Assembly (NCBI GenBank): GCA_028386065.3
Contig: JAKUCV010007112.1
Location: 59,836-123,835, forward strand
Source of the DNA: Turnera subulata
Lineage: Eukaryota; Streptophyta; Magnoliopsida; Malpighiales; Passifloraceae
DNA length: 64,000 nt
Direction: 5' to 3'
The position numbers were made by a program, and so were the translations under genes. This document shows, one piece after another, positions 1 to 9,825 of this stretch (positions are counted from its first letter, which is position 1; every line of letters starts with the position of its first letter). The notes beneath the pieces are model-generated. The model saw only the letters and a program-made list of their open reading frames with translations. It did no database searches and was not told where the DNA came from.

Positions 1-2072
1 CTGTGTAAAACGGATACTAATGATATCATCATATCATAATTCGAGCACGGCTGTGCATTTACAGTTCAACTCTATCAAGAAACCATCCGATAATATACCC
101 GTTATATGGGTTGGACGAATCCCCTCTGGATCATACAAAACCCACTACACATTTATCATATACCCAATGATTACACTAAGTCTACTCATTTACGAAATAG
201 CCAAGAGTAATATCATAGTATACGACTCATATGTTGGGAACCTTGATGATCACAGGTCTAAGGACAATACATATAAGAACCGCCAATGACAATTATATAA
301 CGTTCCATGTAGCGTTCTTATGTCGGTCGGTCCAGTCCACAAGTTCTCTAACTTGTACCCGTATGTAGAATTAATATCTCATATAATTCTCAACACACGC
401 TAGTCTTAATTTATTATTACAGCCCATCCATAATAATAATCGACTAGGGACATTTTAAGAATACAAAGTATTCTAGGGTTATAAATATGTGCAAGCGATT
501 ATCTCATAATCATATTTATTGGAATAACCTTAATGTATATACATGACTACAATCATCCATTGATTGGCTTTTGGGCGTATTATTAACAATAAGATGATAT
601 GCAAATGCTCAACTATTACTGTAAGCCGTAAAATAATTACTGTACTAACTCGGTACTCCCCCGGGTAATTCCCATTATCATCATAATTCACCATTTATTT
701 TTCAGGTGTCAGAATAATACCTTACTTGTACCCGTTTGTTATTCCGGTATATTACTTATTTTGATAATACCCTTTCTAAATTATTCTATAAGTATGTACG
801 TCCAAAATTATTATCATTTACCATGTATATATTTTTTTCCCAAAGTATTATTTCCATGAATATAATCCTTATTAACATTATTATTATTTTCCTCCATTTA
901 ATTTATGTCCAGAACTATTATTTATCATTTTCCAGAATTATATATTTTTTTTTATTTTAATTAAATCGGGCTGGGCCAACAGTCAAGCCCACAGAAAACA
1001 AACCAACAGGTCAGCCCCTGGCCCAGGTGCAGAGGCCCAGACCAAGGCATGAACCACAGGCCCACGCCAAGCCCAGACCTGCACCAACCCATCCAGCTGA
1101 CCCGTTGCACAGCCGGGTCGACCCGCGACCCACACACACATCCCGGGTCTGCTGCCATGCTCACCTAGCGATCGGCGGCACGGTGGCGGACGGAAGCGAG
1201 CCGCGGATTGGACGAGAAGACGCGACTGGTGGCGACACAGCAGGGGGCGACGCAAAGAGGAGGCGGCTGGCGGCAGGGCGGCGCGCGAAGGAGGAGGAAG
1301 AGCAGGCGGGTCGTCTCACGTTAGCTGCGTCGCGCGGCGCTGCAGCTGCGTCGGGGAGGAGGAGAAGGTAGAGGAGAAGGCGACGGTGGCACAGATGGGT
1401 GGAGGTACAGTCGGTGTCGAGCACAGGTGGTGCTGTCGGTGGGCACGGGTAGCGGTGGTGTGTGGAGGAGAAAGGAGGATGATGGTGGCGGCTTGAGGTG
1501 GTGGTGGTGCTTGGTGTCAAAACGACGGCGTGTGGGAGGGGTTGATGTGTGTGTTTGGGATTTTCTCCTTTTTTTTTTTTCTCTTCTTGCTTGATTTGAG
1601 AGGTCTGCACTGGGTTTGTGTTTTGCAGGGAAAACAAGGAAGGAAACTGGGTGATGGGTTGCAGGCAGGAGAAATGATGGGCACGAGCAGAAGTAAAGCA
1701 CACAAGGTCACGGGCATCACAGGGTGGAGACAGAATTTCACGTGCATGCAGGAGGAGGCGGCTGCATAATTCAATTATGCAGTCGTGTCCCGTCCGGACC
1801 AGAAAATAACTATAATACCCCATTGACTTTATTTCTGGCCCGATAATTCGAGGTTAAACATGACTTTTCTCGAGATTCCTGGACCCGAAAAATTCCAACT
1901 TTGATCCGTAAAATCCGCGGAAAAATCTCGAGCGTGGGACAGAGCTCGGTTTCAGAATTCGATGCATAATTTACCCTGAAATAATTACCCAAGAATATTT
2001 TTACATGGTAAATTACTGTACAAAGCGTTTTACAGTCCCGGTAAAAATATAAATTTTACCCGGGCTGCTACA
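1..2072 (-). mobile_element. Tekay/Del-like Ty3-gypsy LTR, minus strand, cut by the left window edge
   Basis: Read on the minus strand from 2072, the sequence opens TGTAGCAGCCCGGGTAAAAT, closely matching the opening of the LTR at 12387 (TGTAACGACCCGGGTAAAAT). As in that LTR, an AT-rich part is followed by a GC-rich block with a long polypyrimidine tract (plus 960-1760, purine-rich on plus) and then more AT-rich sequence. No polypurine tract lies beyond 2072, so this is the 5' end of an element or a solo LTR, not a 3' LTR. Its other end is outside the window. Long open frames across 960-1820 are by-products of GC-rich low-complexity sequence. Confidence 0.65.
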
Positions 2073-2318
2073 ATTATTCAGTGCATCAAATTCTTCATTC
2101 TCGATGCGAAGTTGTCCCAGCCCAAAAATTAAATCATCTCATTAATTCTAAGGTTCAAACATACTAAAGCCCTAAATTAATCAAAATATCCATATTCTAT
2201 TCAAATAAATTCTAAATATAACCCAACCAAAGACTAAATCATCCTATTAATCTTATGGTTTAAATACATCTAAAATATAAATTAACAAAATATGTGTAGG
2301 CCAGATTTGGTGTTCACA
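2073..2318. mobile_element. Remnant of a Tat-like LTR end
   Basis: The segment ends GATTTGGTGTTCACA and contains two related stretches with the pattern AAATCATC..ATTAATCTTA..GGTT. Both features recur before the LTR end at 28263 (TTTGGATGTTCATA), and the terminal motif also recurs at 43883 and 44156. The Tekay-like LTR ending at 2072 appears to have inserted into it. Only the terminal quarter kilobase remains. Confidence 0.5.
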
Positions 2319-2779
2319 ACGCTCTATAGTGCACGCTTTTTGATGCATTGTTATATTGTGTTTGTTTGCTTGAATATTTATTTGCTTGCTTGCTTGTTTG
2401 TAGTGTTGTATGTTAAAGGGTCCTAAGGATGAAATGGATATATCTATTAAGAAAGGTCATAAGCTAACTTCTATGTTTGATGCAAAAATCATTAAATTTT
2501 TTGATTAAAATGCTTTCTAAATGCAAGAAGTGATGCTTTCAATGATGATATTAACTGTCTTCCAATGATGACAAATGTGTCTGAATTTTTTAATGATGCT
2601 AAATGATTTCCAATTTTGCTTTTTACAAACTCCTTTGGGTATGAATATCTTTAAAGAAGCATTCTTTTGTCAAATACATCCATCTGTTTTGCAAAATAAA
2701 TTTTGATGCATAAAGAACCAATTATTTTTCAAAAAGAAAGATCACTAAAGGTTTGTATATACTTCTCCAAGCATGTTGT
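2319..2779. other. Stretch without recognisable gene
   Basis: AT-rich non-coding sequence between the LTR scrap and the SDR pseudogene fragment. It has short TTTGCTTG repeats near 2385 and no sustained reading frame. I recognise nothing in it. Confidence 0.5.
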
Positions 2780-3030
2780 GTTTGCTTATCTCCCTATGGA
2801 CTCTCCTCAACTCCATTGGCAAGAAAATTTGTGGGAGCGGATGATGACGAAACTCTAGACAACATGATGAACTCAGCCACTTGAAGGGTGTAACCCACAA
2901 GGCAGAAGATATTGCCAAATGCAGCAGTTTTTCTGGCATGTGACGAGGCTAGATATGTTAGTGGCCACAATTTATTGATAGACGGGATTCAGTGTTCAAA
3001 ATCCTTCATTAAATATGTTCCAGTAAGTAC
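2780..3030 (+). pseudogene. C-terminal fragment of an SDR (SDR110C-type dehydrogenase) pseudogene
   Basis: Translating in three successive frames gives the C-terminal third of a plant SDR. It starts at the substrate-loop motif LSPYGLSSTPLARKFVGADD (from about 2786), continues with LKGVTHKAEDIA, and ends NAAVFLACDEARYVSGHNLL. Intact family members read (V)NC(I)SP(Y/F)G..TP, then NLKG, A(E)D(I/V)A.AALYLASD(E/D)..YVSG.NL.VDGG. Two single-base frameshifts, near 2882 and 2914, break the frame, and the final VDGG is IDGI. The Rossmann half and the catalytic Ser-Tyr-Lys are absent. The fragment is on the strand opposite the LINE-disrupted SDR at 3918-9825 and is closest to the YVSGHNL-type subgroup, so it is probably a separate decayed paralogue. 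Confidence 0.75.
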
Positions 3031-3345
3031 CCTGATTGATTGTCTTCTCCATCAATTCTATCTGCCAGAGTGGGGATTCATCTCATTTTATATTGATGAT
3101 GAGTTTATGTTTAGTAACTCAAAAGTCTTAATGGAAAAGCTTTTCGATGCATGGAAGGAAAAAGGTTTTGGAAGAAGGAGGTGGATGAGGAACAAGGTTG
3201 TCCTCATTTCCTTTTATCCAGCCAAACAATATAGAATTTCTGCCCAAAGTTTGTTAAACAAAGGTTGATACAAATATTGAATAATCTGAGATTTTCATCC
3301 CAAAACAAAAAAAAAAAAAAATTGAATATACGAGTTTGGGTCTAA
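3031..3345 (+). other. Stretch without recognisable gene
   Basis: An open frame continues from the SDR scrap to about 3268, but its residues match no family I know and it has no good start. A 17-base A run lies near 3307-3322. I see nothing functional. Confidence 0.4.
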
Positions 3346-3518
3346 TACCCAAACCAAGAGACTTGGTTCGGATTAGGTGAGGTCTCGGGGTTCGAGTCTT
3401 CGTGTACGCAGAAAATTCTCATTGGAAGACTCACCCTTCATACCCAGATGCGCGACGCGGGTCGAATCCGGATTAGTCGGGACAAAGCTCCGGATACCGG
3501 ATGGGGAACCAAAAAAAA
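3346..3518 (+). mobile_element. tRNA-derived SINE, copy 1
   Basis: A 170-bp element with a pol III B-box-like motif GGTTCGAGTC near 3390, a conserved body (GTACGCAGAAAATT..CATTGG..GACTCACCC..CGGATTAGTCGGG.CAAAGCTCCGGATACCGGATG) and a short A-rich tail at 3511-3518. The same body recurs at 44622-44794, where target-site duplications define the limits. Here AAACCAAGAGACTTGG (3351-3366) and AAACCAAGAAACTGG (3516-3530) form an imperfect flanking repeat, so this copy may be slightly 5' truncated. Open frames on both strands here are incidental. Confidence 0.75.
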
Positions 3519-3530
3519 CCAAGAAACTGG

Positions 3531-3917
3531 CGCATCTCCCAAGTACCACAAATTCGAAACTTTCTGCTAAAGCAATAACATAATCCACGGGAAAGGTAAC
3601 CTATTAAACAAAAACTACAAGCCCGTCGATCGTCAGCCAGCAATGCCCACCATTGAACATCCTGTCTATAAGAATAACTATTCTATTTTTTACAGTTGAA
3701 CTTTACCTAACCCAAGCATAGGACAGTATAAGGACTAACAACAAGAGATGAATGAGGGGTACGTAGGATAGTAGTGATATTAGTGCTGGTTTGTGGGTGT
3801 TCTCCAATGCGATTCTTTATAATCTTGGACCGTAAATATTAAATTTGAAGAGTGATTTTTATTTGAGCCCAATCTCATAGGGGTAGGGGAGCAGCAACTA
3901 AAGCTGTGGTCATGAAA
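3531..3917. other. Stretch without recognisable gene
   Basis: Sequence between the SINE and the SDR stop codon, probably including the 3' flank of the minus-strand SDR gene. I see no motif beyond ordinary AT-rich DNA. Confidence 0.4.
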
Positions 3918-4261
3918 TTACATATTACTGGATAAAAAGGAAGCTTTCATGTTGATGAAGGTTGGATTCACCACGCTGAACCCACCATCCACAACAAGAT
4001 TGACTCCACTCACAAAATTAGCTTCCTCACTAGCCAAGAAAAGTGCAGTACGGGCTACGTCGTCTGGCTTGAGTATTTGTCCCTTGAGATTGTTTGCAGA
4101 GCTCAGAATTTCTTCCACTTGCGGCATAGCATCGGCACTTACTTCAGCCATCGGTGTCAGCACACCGAATGGCGAAACACAGTTTACCCTTATCCCGAAT
4201 TGGCCTAATTCCGCTGCCAGATTCTTAACCAGTCCAGCAATTCCATGCTTGGTCACTGCAT

Positions 4262-4276
4262 AAGCAGGGGATGCCA
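4262..4276. repeat. Target-site duplication of the LINE, left copy
   Basis: AAGCAGGGGATGCCA at 4262-4276 is repeated exactly at 9374-9388, immediately after the poly-A tail (its first bases could belong to the tail). It is SDR coding sequence, encoding part of ASPAY on the minus strand. A perfect 13-15 bp duplication fits L1-type target-primed reverse transcription and argues for a fairly recent insertion. Confidence 0.95.
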
Positions 4277-5474
4277 TCGCGAGCCTCCTGAAGCATGGTG
4301 TGAGGCCTTCTTTAGGCTCATTGCGAGTCGCTTTGGAAGTTTCATAAAGCTTCAAAATGGCTTTGAAGGTAATCAGTGTCTGGATATTGCCAAAATACTA
4401 CTTCTGACCACACACAAGAACCCGGTGTCTCGACCTTTCAAAATCAGGATCAGTGGTAAAGTTTTTGATATATTGGCTGTTGAAACACAACCGGTGGTAT
4501 CCGGTGGAGAGGTAGGTGGCGGTCGGAAGGTAGAGGCGGGGGGAACAGTCGATAGAGCGGTGGTGGAGGAGGTGTCTAAAGGTTTAGGAGGTGGCGCCGC
4601 CGACATCGTGATCCCCCCAGAGTCCTCCGATCCATTTGACATAATGGACACTATCAAAAGAATTGAAGAAGGGAAGGACGTCTTGGGTTCTGAAAAGAGT
4701 GGAAGGAATGGCCCCTGTGGACAGAGGCATGGGACAGGTACATCTGCGATGGGGTCTCCTATCGAGGTTTTTAAGGAGAAAAGTGTCAGAGGCGTGGCTG
4801 TGCTTGCTGCCCCGACTCGTATGTCAAAGACGAGCGTGGCGGTTGCGAGGGATGGTAGCGAAAAGCGCACGTGTTTGTCTGCCCCTGGTGAGCTGGTAAA
4901 GGACAATGGATATGTTGGGCCGATGTGCCCACTATATGGGCTCGCGGATGGGCCGACACTTGAAAAAGGAACAGATGGTGATACAAGCATCAATTGTAAT
5001 GGGCCTGAGAATGAAGGAATCTTTGCTGGGCTGGATATCAATGACAATTATGGAAAGAACGACAGTTGTGAGGAAGAAATGGCGTCGAATGATTTGGAGA
5101 CTCGGGCAGACCTTTCTCTTGCAGTCTTGGATAAACATTTTCGAGCTCTACTGCACAACACAAAGCCTAAAAATCGTCACAGGAGAGGTAGGATGAAGAA
5201 GATAAAGAAGCTCTTGCCTGGTGGAGAGGTGAGGCCTTTACTCTCTGGGGAAAGCTCTACCCAGGATGTGGATATTCGAACTGGAAATGCTAGAGCTGCT
5301 GCTGCATCACAATCGTCATCTCCGTGTCTGCTGTTGGAGGTTGAAGAAACTATAGCGATTGGGAAGTCAATTGGGCTACGTGTGGATGGAGATGAGGGGG
5401 AACTACGGTCTGAATTGGGAGCACTGATTGTTAAGGAAGGAGAGGACTGGGAGAAGGCGAGGCCGACTCACTAG
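4277..5474 (+). pseudogene. LINE ORF1 (nucleic-acid-binding protein), N-terminally truncated
   Basis: The frame begins inside ORF1 with FFRLIASRFGSFIKLQ and KILLLTTHKNPVSRPFKIRISG. This resembles the end of the DUF4283-type region at the N-terminus of plant L1 ORF1 proteins, which bind the LINE RNA. The rest is a low-complexity linker with a basic patch (KPKNRHRRGRMKKIKK) near the C-terminus. It stops at 5472-5474, 45 bp before the ORF2 ATG. Most of the DUF4283 domain is lost to 5' truncation, and I see no CCHC zinc knuckle. The open frame continues upstream into host DNA to an ATG at 4245, which lies in antisense SDR sequence. The first in-frame ATG inside the element is near 4642 (MDTIKRIEEG). 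Confidence 0.8.
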
Positions 5475-5519
5475 TCTGTGCCATTTCCCAGGTCAGTGTT
5501 TGTGGCTGTTTCATTTTTT

Positions 5520-8500
5520 ATGTTTTGTTTAGTTTCATGGAATGTTAGAGAGATTGGGTCATCCCAGAAACAAAGGGATGTAAAGGATTTAATGCTTAAG
5601 GTTAATGCAAAAATGGTTTTCCTTTGTGAAACCAAGTGTTGCGGGTGGAGATATGGGGACTTTTCTCGTCTTTGGAGTGGTGGGTCATTCGACTTTGTAA
5701 GTGTTGACGCTGTGGGTACTTCGGGTGGGTGTGCTCTTCTGTGGGAGGAGCGCTTCTTCAATGTATCAAGGAGAGCTGCGGGTAGAAGCTGGATTATGGT
5801 GGAAGGGAGGATAAATGGTAATATCGAATTGGGTATTTGTGGGGTTTATGGTCCCGGAACTGTGGATGAGCGCATCACAGTATGGGAGGAGCTGTCAAGT
5901 TTGTTATGTGGTTCTACCATTCCGTGGCTGGTGATCGGTGACTTTAACGAAATTCTTGATAGTAAGGAGAGGTTGAGTGGAAGGATAAGCACAAGGGGAG
6001 CGCAGGCACTAGCGGAGTTCATTAGAGAGGCAGAATTATGTGAGGTGGAGCTTCAGGGGAGAGCCTTTACCTGGGGCAATGCTACGGCTGCTAGTAAAAT
6101 AGACAGGGCCTTCTTTGACCCTGCTTGGTTCTCCTTGTTCCCCTCAATTAAATTGTGGGCGGAACCAAAGAAAAGTTCGGATCACTGTCCAATAATCCTT
6201 GCTCAAGAGGCTGTGAATTGGGGGCCAAGGCCATTTCGATTTCTCAACTGTTGGCTTAAGCATGAAAGCTTTGATGAAGTGCTGAAGAGTAGCTGGTTGG
6301 AAGGGTGTAGGCAATTCCCAGGTCACTTCAATCTTCTTAAGAAATTGGGCTTGATCAAACGGTACCTTAGAGAATGGAACAAGACCAGATTCGGCAACAT
6401 TGAGGAAGACATTAAGGTGATGGAAAAAAAGATTGACGAGTTAGACAGAATCACTGATCAGAGGAGCTTAGATGAGGGGGAGATTCGACTGTTAAGAGGG
6501 TGGAAGGCTGATCTTGCAACAAAAAAGCGACATCAAGAATGCTTATGGAGACAGAAGTCGAGGGTTGATTGGTTGAACTTGGGGGATAAGAATACACGCT
6601 TTTTTCATGCATCTGCGTGTAATAGAGGAAGTAGGAACTATATAAGGCAGATTGGTGATGGAGAAGTTATCATAGATGATCCCAATGAAGTCAAAAAGGC
6701 AGCAAAGGATTATTTTGAAAGGATCTTTTGTTCCCCGTCCAATGCAAGATTCAAGTGGGGTGATATACCCATCAAGCGGATTTCGGGGGAGCAACAATCA
6801 TGGTTGGAGAGACCAGTTGACGTGGAAGAGATTAAGAGAGTTGTTTGGGAGTCCGATGGGAACAAGGCGCTAGGGCCTGACGGTTTCAATCTAAACTTTT
6901 ATAAAAGGGCCTGGAATTTTATTAGTGAGGATCTGCTGGCTTTAGTGAACGAATTTTTTCTGAATGGGAGACTTCCTAAGGGTGTCAACTGCGGGTTCAT
7001 ATGTCTCATCCCAAAAAAAGCAGAAGCCCTAGGATTTGAGGATTTCAGACCTATATGCCTTATCCACGGGCTGTACAAAATTATTGCCAAGGTGTTGTCT
7101 TCTCGGATGAAGGGTGTGATGCAGGATGTGATAAGCTCGAATCAACATGCTTTCATCGAAGGTAGGCAAATTCTGGATTGTGTTTTATCAGCTTCTGAAA
7201 CTGTCCATTTTCTAAAGAAGAACAACAGGAGGGCAGTGATGTGGAAGATAGATTTTAAGAAAGCTTATGACACAGTCTCTTGGGATTTTCTGATGGATGT
7301 GATGGCTGCCATGGGGTTTGGAGAAAGGTGGAGGAAGTGGATTTGGGGTTGTATTAGTTTTCCTAAATTGGCTGTGTTGGTGAATGGGTCTCCATCAGAC
7401 GAATTTACTGCGCTTAGAGGATTGAAACAAGGTGATCCCCTTTCACCTTTTCTATTTAATATTGTGGCAGAAGGGTTAAACTGTATGGTCAATCAAGCTA
7501 TCAGGGCAGGGTTAGTGCAAGTCATACAGATACATGAAGTGACAGCCTCACTCCTACAATTTGCGGATGACACACTCTTTTTCTGCCAGGACGACTACTC
7601 TTCTCTGCTGAATTTAAAACGATGTCTGAGGTGCTTTGAAAATTTATCTGGGTTGAGCATTAATTTTCATAAGAGTAGTTTGGTGGGGATCAATGTTTCC
7701 AATCAGAGGATGGAGATGTTTGCTAACCGATTTCTGAGCAAGGTGGAGTGTTTGCCAATCCCCTATTTAGGCTTATCTATTGGTGCGTGTATGTCTAGAA
7801 TAAAAGCATGGAACCCTGTTATCTCACGTGTCAGTTATAGGCTGGCTTCTTGGAAGGGTAAATTTCTATCCTTAGGAGGGAGGGTGGCTCTTATTCGGGC
7901 GGTGCTCAGTAATCTACCTATATACTATTTGTCTTTGTACAAGATGCCTTGTGGTGTTGCCAAGAAAATAGTGTCCTTACAGAGGAATTTTCTATGGGGT
8001 GGGAGTGGGGAAAAAAGAAAGATGTGTCTTGTAGCATGGGATAAGATTGCGAGACCTAAAAAATTTGGTGGTTTGGGTATTGAGGATATGCTTCTTAAAA
8101 ATCAGAGTTTATTATTTAAATGGATGTGGAGGTATGTATGCTTGGATGTGCAGTCTACGGCGATTCCTGTCTGGGCTCGGATAGTCCGTAATGAGTACAG
8201 GACTGAATCAACATCCTCATGGCCTTCCTTTGGTGGATCGATGTCCACTGTTTGGAAAAATATTATCTCTGCTGGGGAGAACAATGGAAGAGGGATTGTG
8301 GGGCTGAACCAGGGTGTTCGCTTGGATGTAAAAGATGGAAGTTTATGCAAGTTTTGGTTTGATAGATGGCTTGATGGAGGAACCTTGAAAGAGCTGCATC
8401 CAAGACTGTTTCGCTTGTCTAATAGCCAATTTGCGACGATCTCAGAATTGCGTAAGGTGGAGAATGGAAGGGTGGCGTGGGATTTTAATTGGAGAAGGAC

Positions 8501-9218
8501 TCTTTTTTCGTGGGAAGTCGACGAGGCAAACCAGTTGTTGAGTAGAATTGACTGTGTGAATCTTGCAGTGGGTGAACCGGATAGATGGAGGTGGATGGAG
8601 GATCCTAAAGGAATATTTTCAGTTAAGTCGGGTTATGACTTCATTTGGAAAAGGAGATACGTCAACAATGGTAAACCATGGGTATGGTTGGGATGTGCTC
8701 CCCCTAAAGTGGAGTGCTTCCTATGGATGGCTTTCTACCAAGGAGTTGCTGTCAGATTTAAACTCCTCCGAAATAACATTATCTCAAGGGAGAATGCTCT
8801 TTGCGCATTTTGTGGGGAGGAGGTTGAAACTCGTGATCATCTCTTTGTGCAGTGTAAATTCTCTTGGGCTCTATGGAATAAATTGTGTGAGTGGTGGGGT
8901 GTTAGTTGGTGTGCCCCTAAATCGTTGGAAGAATTTTTTGTTAGTTGGTTGGGATTGGTTGGGTCGGCTCGGACGTGCGCTCCCTGGGTCGTGATCTTTT
9001 TTGTGGCGGTTTGGTCTATTTGGTTGAGTCGCAACAAACTTATCTTTCAAGATAAGGGTGTGGATTGGAGCAAGCTGTTCGAGGTGGTGCTATTCAGATC
9101 GTTGCTGTGGTTCAAAGCCACACAACCCAGATTTCCTTATGACCTCTCTGCTATTATTATTCGCCCAGTGAGCATTCTGAGTTGGCATGGGCCGTTATGT
9201 AAACCATATACAATTTGA
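5520..9218 (+). CDS. LINE ORF2: endonuclease-reverse transcriptase
   Basis: An intact 1232-residue polyprotein that nicks target DNA and reverse-transcribes the LINE RNA. The start is taken at the first ATG (MFCLVSWNVREIG); the frame is open upstream to 5478 but has no earlier ATG. An APE-type endonuclease domain occupies about residues 1-230, with SWNV, the catalytic Glu in CETK, the IGDFNEI motif and the SDHCPI motif. The reverse transcriptase (about 480-740) shows LIPKK, FRPI, the aspartate in KIDFKKAYD, LKQGDPLSPFLF and the catalytic FADD near residue 681. A zf-RVT domain (about 1025-1130) shows FLW and CAFCG..ETRDHLFVQC. No RNase H motif follows. Length and order are normal for plant L1 ORF2. 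All key residues I can identify are present, so the protein could be active in trans. Confidence 0.95.
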   Translation: MFCLVSWNVREIGSSQKQRDVKDLMLKVNAKMVFLCETKCCGWRYGDFSRLWSGGSFDFVSVDAVGTSGGCALLWEERFFNVSRRAAGRSWIMVEGRINGNIELGICGVYGPGTVDERITVWEELSSLLCGSTIPWLVIGDFNEILDSKERLSGRISTRGAQALAEFIREAELCEVELQGRAFTWGNATAASKIDRAFFDPAWFSLFPSIKLWAEPKKSSDHCPIILAQEAVNWGPRPFRFLNCWLKHESFDEVLKSSWLEGCRQFPGHFNLLKKLGLIKRYLREWNKTRFGNIEEDIKVMEKKIDELDRITDQRSLDEGEIRLLRGWKADLATKKRHQECLWRQKSRVDWLNLGDKNTRFFHASACNRGSRNYIRQIGDGEVIIDDPNEVKKAAKDYFERIFCSPSNARFKWGDIPIKRISGEQQSWLERPVDVEEIKRVVWESDGNKALGPDGFNLNFYKRAWNFISEDLLALVNEFFLNGRLPKGVNCGFICLIPKKAEALGFEDFRPICLIHGLYKIIAKVLSSRMKGVMQDVISSNQHAFIEGRQILDCVLSASETVHFLKKNNRRAVMWKIDFKKAYDTVSWDFLMDVMAAMGFGERWRKWIWGCISFPKLAVLVNGSPSDEFTALRGLKQGDPLSPFLFNIVAEGLNCMVNQAIRAGLVQVIQIHEVTASLLQFADDTLFFCQDDYSSLLNLKRCLRCFENLSGLSINFHKSSLVGINVSNQRMEMFANRFLSKVECLPIPYLGLSIGACMSRIKAWNPVISRVSYRLASWKGKFLSLGGRVALIRAVLSNLPIYYLSLYKMPCGVAKKIVSLQRNFLWGGSGEKRKMCLVAWDKIARPKKFGGLGIEDMLLKNQSLLFKWMWRYVCLDVQSTAIPVWARIVRNEYRTESTSSWPSFGGSMSTVWKNIISAGENNGRGIVGLNQGVRLDVKDGSLCKFWFDRWLDGGTLKELHPRLFRLSNSQFATISELRKVENGRVAWDFNWRRTLFSWEVDEANQLLSRIDCVNLAVGEPDRWRWMEDPKGIFSVKSGYDFIWKRRYVNNGKPWVWLGCAPPKVECFLWMAFYQGVAVRFKLLRNNIISRENALCAFCGEEVETRDHLFVQCKFSWALWNKLCEWWGVSWCAPKSLEEFFVSWLGLVGSARTCAPWVVIFFVAVWSIWLSRNKLIFQDKGVDWSKLFEVVLFRSLLWFKATQPRFPYDLSAIIIRPVSILSWHGPLCKPYTI

Positions 9219-9290
9219 TGCTTTCTCCCTGCCTTACCTCTTGTATTGTAGGCTTACCAGTTTAGTAGTTTTGCTTGAGAATGGGTTATA

Positions 9291-9307
9291 GTCATCCTTT
9301 GGATGAC
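9291..9307 (+). other. Perfect hairpin in the LINE 3' UTR
   Basis: GTCATCC, loop TTT, GGATGAC: a 7-bp perfect stem about 55 bases before the poly-A tail. Some LINEs use a 3' stem-loop for recognition by their own reverse transcriptase. That role is inferred here, not shown. Confidence 0.6.
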
Positions 9308-9825
9308 GCCTTTTGTAACCATGTACTGTTAAATTCCCATTAATACAACTCGTTTCATCAAAAAAAAAAAAAAAAGCAGGGGATGCCAGCCCTCCAATTG
9401 CTGTGCAAGCACTGGCAGTGAATAATATGCAGCCTTGGCCCCGGGGTACCATGACCCTAGCTGCATGTTTGGCTCCCAGGAAACCACCAACCAAGTTTAC
9501 CCTAATTAAGCGCTCCACCTCTGATTTTGGAGTCTCCAAAATGGTTGCCAGAGGGGTATCCACCACCCCGGCATTATTGTACATCACATCTACCTTCCCA
9601 AACTTGGCAACAGTAGCATCCATTAGATTTATTACATCTTCTTCATTTGACACATCACAATGGATGTACACAACATTCCCACCGAATTTCTCAGCCAGGG
9701 CTTGCCCTTTTGCATCCTGAATATCTGCAATCACAACCTTGGCTCCATTTTCCACGAAAATATGCACTGCACTTTCCCCTATTCCACTTGCTTCCCCCGT
9801 TATAATCACTACCTTGTTTGCTAAC

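Larger units (their letters stand above)
4277..9373 (+). mobile_element. L1-type LINE, 5'-truncated, ORF2 intact, inserted in the SDR gene
   Basis: The element runs from the left target-site duplication to a poly-A tail at about 9359-9373. It contains the C-terminal part of ORF1, a full ORF2 (endonuclease, reverse transcriptase, zf-RVT zinc-binding domain), and a 155-bp 3' UTR with a perfect hairpin. The 5' UTR and the start of ORF1 are missing, as expected from incomplete target-primed reverse transcription. It lies antisense to its SDR host gene. ORF2 has no stop or frameshift over 3.7 kb, which marks a young copy. No RNase H domain follows zf-RVT here, unlike the LINE pieces at 10.2 and 55.7 kb, so at least two LINE lineages are present. 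Confidence 0.95.
3918..9825 (-). pseudogene. SDR dehydrogenase gene disrupted by a LINE inside the catalytic exon
   Basis: The minus strand encodes exon 2 of an SDR110C-type NAD(P)-dependent alcohol dehydrogenase in two blocks, 9825-9374 and 4276-3918, separated by the LINE at 4277-9373. A splice acceptor CAG|GTTAGCAAAC at 9825 matches the exon-2 start of the intact paralogue at 49198. The N-terminal block has the Rossmann motif TGEASGIG (normally TGGASGIG), an Asp after the second strand (VVIADIQD), NNAG, VNLVGGFLGAKHAARVM and FTASAC (the serine region). It stops at GLASPA. The second block resumes with the catalytic YAVTK and runs through VNCVSPFGVLTP to VVDGGFS and a stop. Both blocks are free of frameshifts, so the reading frame was intact before insertion. 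Exon 1 is not identifiable; a LINE scrap lies about 390 bp upstream. The G-to-E change in the glycine motif might already have weakened the enzyme. Confidence 0.9.

Noticed and set aside
1161..1823. 220-codon minus-strand frame rich in His, Ser, Pro and Arg
   Set aside because: It lies in the GC-rich polypyrimidine segment of an LTR where several frames are open on both strands. Composition, not coding, explains it.
3373..3588. Overlapping open frames on both strands near 3.4-3.6 kb
   Set aside because: They fall in the SINE body, which is a pol III-type non-coding element.
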